Assembly: GCA_964528155.1 (NCBI GenBank)
Contig: CAZGRL010000003.1
Coordinates: 1 to 64,000 of the forward strand
Origin: G001797105 sp964528155
GTDB lineage: Bacteria; Chloroflexota; Anaerolineae; Anaerolineales; E44-bin32
Reading direction: 5' to 3'
Length of the DNA: 64,000 bases
In this document: positions 59,678-64,000 of the stretch, one piece after another
Layout: each line of letters opens with the position of its first letter
Position numbering within the stretch: the first letter of the stretch is position 1
Notes under the pieces: generated by a model
Seen by the model: only the letters and a program-made list of their open reading frames with translations
Database searches by the model: none
What the model was told of the DNA's origin: nothing
Program-made: the position numbers and the translations under genes

Positions 59678-60703
59678 TCAACCCGTTCCGTCTTTGCCTT
59701 GCGTCGCCTCAGCCGATTGCATCGCCAGCGCGCTGCGCACTGCCGTCAGCCACTCGTGCCTGGCCTGATAGAAGGCGTAGCTCCCCACGATGATCATGGC
59801 GCTGACGAAGGCGTGACCCAGAAGTCCGAGAATGCTGAACCAGGACTCCGACTTCGGCAGATTCCATACCAGGTTGGTCAACCAGGACGCAGCGATTGCC
59901 GCTCCGATGAAGCCGAGCGCACTGAGCGTGTTCCAGCGGACGACCATGGCACTCTCTAGCATAGCCTGGATCACTCCCAGGCGGTAGCGGATGATCCCGT
60001 GAGGCGTGAAGGCCAGATATGTCCCTACCCAGAAGAGCAGGCTCAGGCCGATGAGAACCACCCCGGCGCTGAAGAGCGGCAGGATCACCCCCACAATGGC
60101 CGCGGCGAGGAAAGTCGCCATCGCCCAGAGAAAGCCCCCGATGTACACGACGACGGCCAGCAAAACGAAGCCCAGCCATGCCCTCCAGGGTTGCGCCAGA
60201 TTCCCCATTGGGGCCACCCGCCTGGCGAGCCCTACGTGGTACAGGGCGCCCAACCCCAGGCCGAGGATCGTCAGCACTAGCCACACGCCCAGGACGGCAA
60301 AGGGGTCCTGTACTTCCAGACGAGTGACGTTCCCCAGCGCGTTCGCAAGCGGGAGGCGCCCAGCCATAAGGCTTGGAATACCCACAGGAATACTATTCAA
60401 TGCCGAGAACAGGTTGAACCGATCCGCCAGGAGCTCCAGACTGTCCGTCAGCGGAACCGCCTGCTGTTGAAGGGTCGGATCCGCGGCGGAAAGCGCCGCG
60501 GTTGTGGCCGCCGCCTGTCGGAAAAGCCCACTCAAAGACAGCCTTGGCCCCAACCATAGGAACAGATCGAGAAGCAATGGCGGAAGGACGAGGATCGGCT
60601 GCTCGGCGATTTGCTCGAAGCCGGTGACAAACGCAGCGACAACGCCAATCGGTTTTGCGGAAGGCCGAAGAACTGGAGCGTTCACGAGACTTGATTCTAC
60701 CAT
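59678..60703 (-). CDS. Polytopic membrane protein of unknown function
   Basis: 341 residues from an ATG at 60703 with AAAGG six bases upstream; the frame is open 39 bases further. About five to six hydrophobic segments follow a region around residue 25-65 (QPILVLPPLLLDLFLWLG). Strong ones lie near 140-160, 180-210, 212-240 and 300-320. It resembles DUF4013-like membrane proteins only in general layout. The 23-base gap to gyrB suggests co-transcription with it. I do not know its function. Confidence 0.78.
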   Translation of the reverse strand: MVESSLVNAPVLRPSAKPIGVVAAFVTGFEQIAEQPILVLPPLLLDLFLWLGPRLSLSGLFRQAAATTAALSAADPTLQQQAVPLTDSLELLADRFNLFSALNSIPVGIPSLMAGRLPLANALGNVTRLEVQDPFAVLGVWLVLTILGLGLGALYHVGLARRVAPMGNLAQPWRAWLGFVLLAVVVYIGGFLWAMATFLAAAIVGVILPLFSAGVVLIGLSLLFWVGTYLAFTPHGIIRYRLGVIQAMLESAMVVRWNTLSALGFIGAAIAASWLTNLVWNLPKSESWFSILGLLGHAFVSAMIIVGSYAFYQARHEWLTAVRSALAMQSAEATQGKDGTG

Positions 60704-60981
60704 AGGGGACCTTTTGGGACTTGAAAGAATAAGCATGTGCATCGTTCACACTTGACGACGCGCGCGCGATTCCCAACGTCTCAGACACGATCCGACCTGA
60801 CGCAGGCCCGATCATTGCCGATATCGTGCGTTCTTGACTTGTCCCTTGACTTCATTCACGGATGCGCCCCAACCCCGCCGGCGACAGAGCTCCGGGTGAT
60901 CTCCGCAAGGCACGGTCGAAGCGTGCTCGCCTCCCTTTGAGGGATCGAGCAATCCGGAATGCACCCTCGTCAAATCCCCGT

Positions 60982-61010
60982 TTGACCGACCCGTCCGCCT
61001 CGACTAAAAT
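60982..61010 (+). promoter_or_regulatory. Sigma-70-type promoter of the SAM-hydrolase/murA pair
   Basis: TTGACC (60982-60987), a 17-base spacer and TAAAAT (61005-61010) stand 20 bases ahead of the GTG start, with AGGAG at 61021-61025 between. The leader would be only about 15 nt. Strong match. The rest of the 327-base divergent gap (60704-61030) shows no gene. Confidence 0.75.
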
Positions 61011-61030
61011 GCGACCTCTCAGGAGCAAGC

Positions 61031-61873
61031 GTGACACCCTCACTGATTGCGGTGCTGACCGACTTCGGGACGAAAGATACCTACGTCGGGGTGATGAAAG
61101 GTGTCATCGCCTCAATCGCACCTCAAGCCCGTGTCATCGATCTAACGCACGAGATCCCTCCGGGTGATGTCCGTCAGGCGGCTTTCAAGCTCTGGCAGGC
61201 TGTGCCGTTCTTCCCCGACGGGACGATCTTCGAGGTCGTCGTGGATCCGGGCGTCGGAACCCGCCGGCGGGCAGTCGCCGTGGCATGGTCGATGCGCCTG
61301 TTCGTGTTGCCTGACAATGGGATATTGACGTATCTCTTGACGAGCGCCCCCGCCAGCAAGGCGGTCGAGTTGGTCACGCCCACCTTCCGACTCAACCCCG
61401 TCAGCAGCACGTTCCACGGCCGGGATGTGTTCGCCCCCGCGAGCGCCCACCTGGCACGGGGAGTTCCTCTGGACGATCTCGGCCCGCCCGCCGGTGATCT
61501 TGTGCGCTTCCCTCTCCCGCGATTGTCCATGAAGGCCGGCCTCAGGCTTGAAGGAGAAATCCTGCATGCCGATCGGTTCGGCAATCTAGTCACAAGCCTG
61601 GGAAGGTTCGAACGACGGACCGACTCCTTGGCTTTCCTCCCATGGCTTCCAGTGGCTCAGGAGGCTGCGCTGCCGCCGGAGAACCTTTGGCTAAACCTTG
61701 AGGGCGGGACTCGTCTGGCCGTGAGGAACACGTTCGGCGATGTACCGGAAGGCGAATTGGTGGCGTACATCGGCAGCGAGGGGCTGATCGAGGTCGCCGT
61801 CAACACAGGCAGCGCCTCCGACAGACTCGGGTTGAAGACCGGGTCACAAGTAGAGCTCACATACGAAGGTTGA
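61031..61873 (+). CDS. SAM hydroxide adenosyltransferase (DUF62 family)
   Basis: 280 residues from a GTG with AGGAG five bases upstream. Motifs are LIAVLTDFGTKDTYVGVMKGV, LTHEIPPGDVRQAAF, VVVDPGVGTRRRAVA, FVLPDNGILTYLL and the C-terminal EGEILHADRFGNLVTSL. The family splits S-adenosylmethionine to adenosine and methionine using water; relatives add chloride or fluoride. The stop overlaps the ribosome-binding site of murA. The physiological role in ordinary bacteria is unclear. Confidence 0.93.
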   Translation: MTPSLIAVLTDFGTKDTYVGVMKGVIASIAPQARVIDLTHEIPPGDVRQAAFKLWQAVPFFPDGTIFEVVVDPGVGTRRRAVAVAWSMRLFVLPDNGILTYLLTSAPASKAVELVTPTFRLNPVSSTFHGRDVFAPASAHLARGVPLDDLGPPAGDLVRFPLPRLSMKAGLRLEGEILHADRFGNLVTSLGRFERRTDSLAFLPWLPVAQEAALPPENLWLNLEGGTRLAVRNTFGDVPEGELVAYIGSEGLIEVAVNTGSASDRLGLKTGSQVELTYEG

Positions 61874-61875
61874 GA

Positions 61876-63162
61876 ATGAAGGCGTTCGCCATTGAAGGCG
61901 GCTATCCGCTGCAAGGTGATTTCACACCCTCGGGCAATAAGAACGCAGCTTTGCCTCTGCTGACCGCGTGTCTATTGACGGACGAGCCCGTGACCCTGCA
62001 CAACATCCCGGAGATCGGCGATGTCCACATCATGCGCCAGCTTCTGGAAAGCCTCGGGGTGACGATCGAGCCGCTCGAACACGGCGTGTGGCGAGTCCAG
62101 GCAAGTGAGGTCCGCAAGGCCGATGTGGACCCGGAGCTCTGCCGTCAGATCCGGGCCTCGATCCTGCTCGCTGGACCGATGCTCGGACGTGCCGGGGGGA
62201 TCGACCTGCCGCCACCCGGGGGTGACGTCATCGGTCGGCGAAGAGTAGACACCCATTTCTTGGCCCTCAGGGCCCTTGGCGCGGGCGTGGAGTACGCCGA
62301 TCGCGCGTTCCACATCCACGCATCAGGCCGGATGCAGGGGACGAACATCTTGCTGGATGAAGCCAGCGTCACGGCCACCGAAAACGCCATTATGGCTGCG
62401 GTCACCGCCAAGGGTCGGACGGTGATCCGCAATGCCACATCCGAACCACACGTTCAGGATCTGTGTCTATTCCTGACGACCCTCGGGGCGCGTATCGACA
62501 ACATCGGGTCGAACACATTGGTGATCGAGGGGATAGATCGGCTACACGGCGGGGAGTACACCATCGGTCCCGACTACCTGGAAGTGGTCAGCTTCATCGG
62601 AGCTGCCGCCGTGACCGGCGGCCGGATCCGGATCCACCGGGCCGCGCCGGAGCATCTGGACATGATCCACCTAGTCTTCAGCCGGCTGGGCGTCACCTGG
62701 GATGTCGAGAATGGGGACGTCGTCGTTCCGGCGGAACAATCGCTGGAAGTCGTGCCCGATGTTGGTGGTGCGGTCCCCGAGATACACGTAATGCCCTGGC
62801 CAGCATTCCCGACCGACTTGATGAGCATCGCCATCGTCCTGGCCACCCAGTCGCGCGGTACGGTCCTCTTCCACGATTGGATGTACCCCAGCCGGATGTT
62901 CTTCATCGACAAGCTGGTGAGCATGGGAGCCCGCATAGTCCTGTGCGATCCGCACCGCTGTCTGGTTCAGGGGCCGAGCCGCCTCCTGGGGGAACACCTC
63001 GACAGCCCGGACATCCGCGCCGGCATGGCGCTCATCCTGGCCGCACTCGGGGCGGAAGGCTCCTCCGTGATCCGCAACATCGGCCAGATCGAACGCGGCT
63101 ACGAGCGCGTGGACGAGAAGCTGCGTCAGTTGGGCGCTCACATCGAGAGGCTCGAATCCTGA
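61876..63162 (+). CDS. murA: UDP-N-acetylglucosamine 1-carboxyvinyltransferase with Asp in the catalytic loop
   Basis: 428 residues from the ATG at 61876, with AAGG six bases upstream; a TTG two codons earlier is possible. MurA landmarks: FTPSGNKNAALPLL with the conserved Lys, RASILLAGPMLGRAG, and FPTDLMSIAIVLATQ. The loop that normally reads PGGC has PPPGGDVIGRRRVD, so Asp117 takes the place of the catalytic Cys115 of E. coli. That change is known from Mycobacterium and Chlamydia and makes the enzyme insensitive to fosfomycin. It makes the first committed step of peptidoglycan synthesis. Confidence 0.94.
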   Translation: MKAFAIEGGYPLQGDFTPSGNKNAALPLLTACLLTDEPVTLHNIPEIGDVHIMRQLLESLGVTIEPLEHGVWRVQASEVRKADVDPELCRQIRASILLAGPMLGRAGGIDLPPPGGDVIGRRRVDTHFLALRALGAGVEYADRAFHIHASGRMQGTNILLDEASVTATENAIMAAVTAKGRTVIRNATSEPHVQDLCLFLTTLGARIDNIGSNTLVIEGIDRLHGGEYTIGPDYLEVVSFIGAAAVTGGRIRIHRAAPEHLDMIHLVFSRLGVTWDVENGDVVVPAEQSLEVVPDVGGAVPEIHVMPWPAFPTDLMSIAIVLATQSRGTVLFHDWMYPSRMFFIDKLVSMGARIVLCDPHRCLVQGPSRLLGEHLDSPDIRAGMALILAALGAEGSSVIRNIGQIERGYERVDEKLRQLGAHIERLES

Positions 63163-63366
63163 GGCCAACAAGGAAGCATCAGGCCGTCCGCGCTCGCCTG
63201 GCGAGTCGACCCTCCCTTCTCCCCTGGCAGCTTGTCTCTTGCAGTGTCCGTCCCCCTCGAGCATCGACGACCGGCGGCCATCGAGCCTGCGAGTGAATCA
63301 TCAGGACGTACGGTTTGCACCTCGAGCCCTGGACACGTTGTACCGGGGCAGAGAGATGCCCCCACA

Positions 63367-63474
63367 CTCTCCCACCCCCGTCATCCTGCCTGCCCAGGCC
63401 GCAGGCCAGGGAGAGGAGATGGTCCGTATGAAGGATGGGGCCGGCTTCGCCGGCCCCATCCTTCATACGGACCA
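63367..63474. repeat. Composite intergenic palindrome: inverted repeat plus 26-bp hairpin
   Basis: CTCTCCC near 63369-63375 pairs with GGGAGAG near 63410-63416, enclosing GCCTGC...GCAGGC. Next comes a perfect 26-bp hairpin, arms 63420-63445 and 63449-63474, loop TTC, tip GGC-TTC-GCC. Its core GAAGGATGGGG is shared with the hairpin at 30680-30724. It lies between convergent murA and parA and may act as a two-way terminator. The preceding 200 bases after murA show no gene. Confidence 0.82.
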
Positions 63475-63490
63475 CGAGGTGCCAGACACC

Positions 63491-64000
63491 TCAGCCCGGG
63501 GCCATGTCCTCGACCTCGTAGGCCAGGTTGCGGTAGGCCACGGCTCCATCGCTGATGGACTGATAGGCCAGGACCGATTGCCGGGCCGCGGGAGCTCGGG
63601 CCAGCGACTCGTCTTCGGGGATCACCGTCTGGAATACACGCTTCTTGAAGACCTCCCGAAGTTCGTCCAGCACCTCATTCGAATGGTGTGAGCTTTCCTT
63701 ATATAGGGTAGCCAGCAAGCCCAAGAGCCGCAGCTGAGGATGGAGCTTGTCGTGCACCAGCCACATCGTTTCGAGCATCGACCTCACGCCGCGCAGGGCC
63801 AGGTAATGGCACTCGACCGGGACGATGAGTTCTTCGGCCGCCAACAATCCATTCACAGTCAGCAGACCAAGGCTGGGAGGTGTATCGATCAGGACGTAGT
63901 CGACCTGCCCAAGGCCTTGCTGCAGGCTCTGACGCAGCCTTTGTGTCCGATCCGGAAGGTTGATCATGGCGTGCTCGGCCGCCGAGAGATCGACGCTGGC
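63491..64000 (-). CDS. parA: ParA/Soj-family ATPase, C-terminal part (cut by window edge)
   Basis: 170 residues are visible and the frame runs off the right edge without a start. The segment QVDYVLIDTPPSLGLLTVNGLLAAEELIVPV holds the Walker B-like DTPPSLG motif. LHPQLRLLGLLATLYKESSHHSNEVLDELRE and the C-terminal region are typical of Soj/ParA. The internal ATG at 63967 is not the start, because family sequence (SAAEHAMINLPDR) continues upstream. It acts with ParB in chromosome or plasmid segregation. parB is not visible. Confidence 0.9.
   Translation of the reverse strand, partial: ASVDLSAAEHAMINLPDRTQRLRQSLQQGLGQVDYVLIDTPPSLGLLTVNGLLAAEELIVPVECHYLALRGVRSMLETMWLVHDKLHPQLRLLGLLATLYKESSHHSNEVLDELREVFKKRVFQTVIPEDESLARAPAARQSVLAYQSISDGAVAYRNLAYEVEDMAPG

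Overview
The window is 64 kb of high-GC bacterial DNA with almost all genes on the minus strand. I see no rRNA, tRNA, CRISPR array, transposase or phage gene. Gene content fits a member of the Chloroflexota (Anaerolineae- or SAR202-like): several xanthine dehydrogenase-type molybdenum hydroxylases, a coenzyme F420 biosynthesis set, F420-dependent enzymes, BMP-type nucleoside ABC import, a PASTA-less Ser/Thr kinase with a beta-propeller, and a MurA with Asp in place of the catalytic Cys. The phylum is an inference from gene content; no marker was compared against a database.

Layout. 1-2812: recA (cut by the window edge) and aspS with a clear promoter. 3052-30553: one long minus-strand run. Read in the direction of transcription it is dihydropyrimidinase, class III aminotransferase, molybdenum hydroxylase 3 (FAD, then FeS-Mo fusion), SsnA-type amidohydrolase, an F420 module (NADPH:F420 reductase, CofE, nitroreductase-family protein, CofD, CofC, LLM oxidoreductase), a thioesterase, molybdenum hydroxylase 2 (FAD, then FeS-Mo fusion), XdhC chaperone, molybdenum hydroxylase 1 (FAD-FeS fusion, Mo subunit) with an unrecognised 577-aa protein, and the selenium-dependent molybdenum hydroxylase accessory set YqeB, YqeC-MocA fusion and MocA. 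30964-31461: a SET-domain protein on the plus strand. 31861-36774: a zinc-ribbon membrane protein, methylmalonate-semialdehyde dehydrogenase, a DUF2207-type membrane protein and a small unknown protein.

36831-52826 is a second minus-strand unit. Its start has a strong promoter plus a candidate GntR operator. It encodes 8-oxoguanine/guanine deaminase, adenine deaminase, a GntR/UTRA regulator, two transcarbamylases, carbamate kinase, a complete BMP-type nucleoside/nucleobase ABC importer, threonine synthase, a glycosyltransferase and a fold-type II PLP enzyme. 53074-63162: folD, a Ser/Thr kinase, an FmdE-like protein, tatA, gyrB, a membrane protein, and a plus-strand pair of SAM hydroxide adenosyltransferase and murA. 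A ParA-family gene is cut by the right edge.

Working together (inference): purines are imported, deaminated, hydroxylated by the molybdenum hydroxylases and ring-opened by SsnA and the hydantoinase-type enzyme. Carbamoyl groups are then taken off by the transcarbamylases and cashed in as ATP by carbamate kinase, and one-carbon units go to FolD. The aminotransferase and methylmalonate-semialdehyde dehydrogenase could carry a beta-alanine-like product to acetyl-CoA. The embedded F420 module suggests that an F420-linked redox step is tied to this catabolism.

Non-coding structure is unusual. Five intergenic near-perfect hairpins share a GGC-NNN-GCC tip but mostly differ in arm sequence. Two intergenic arrays have a 7-bp period.
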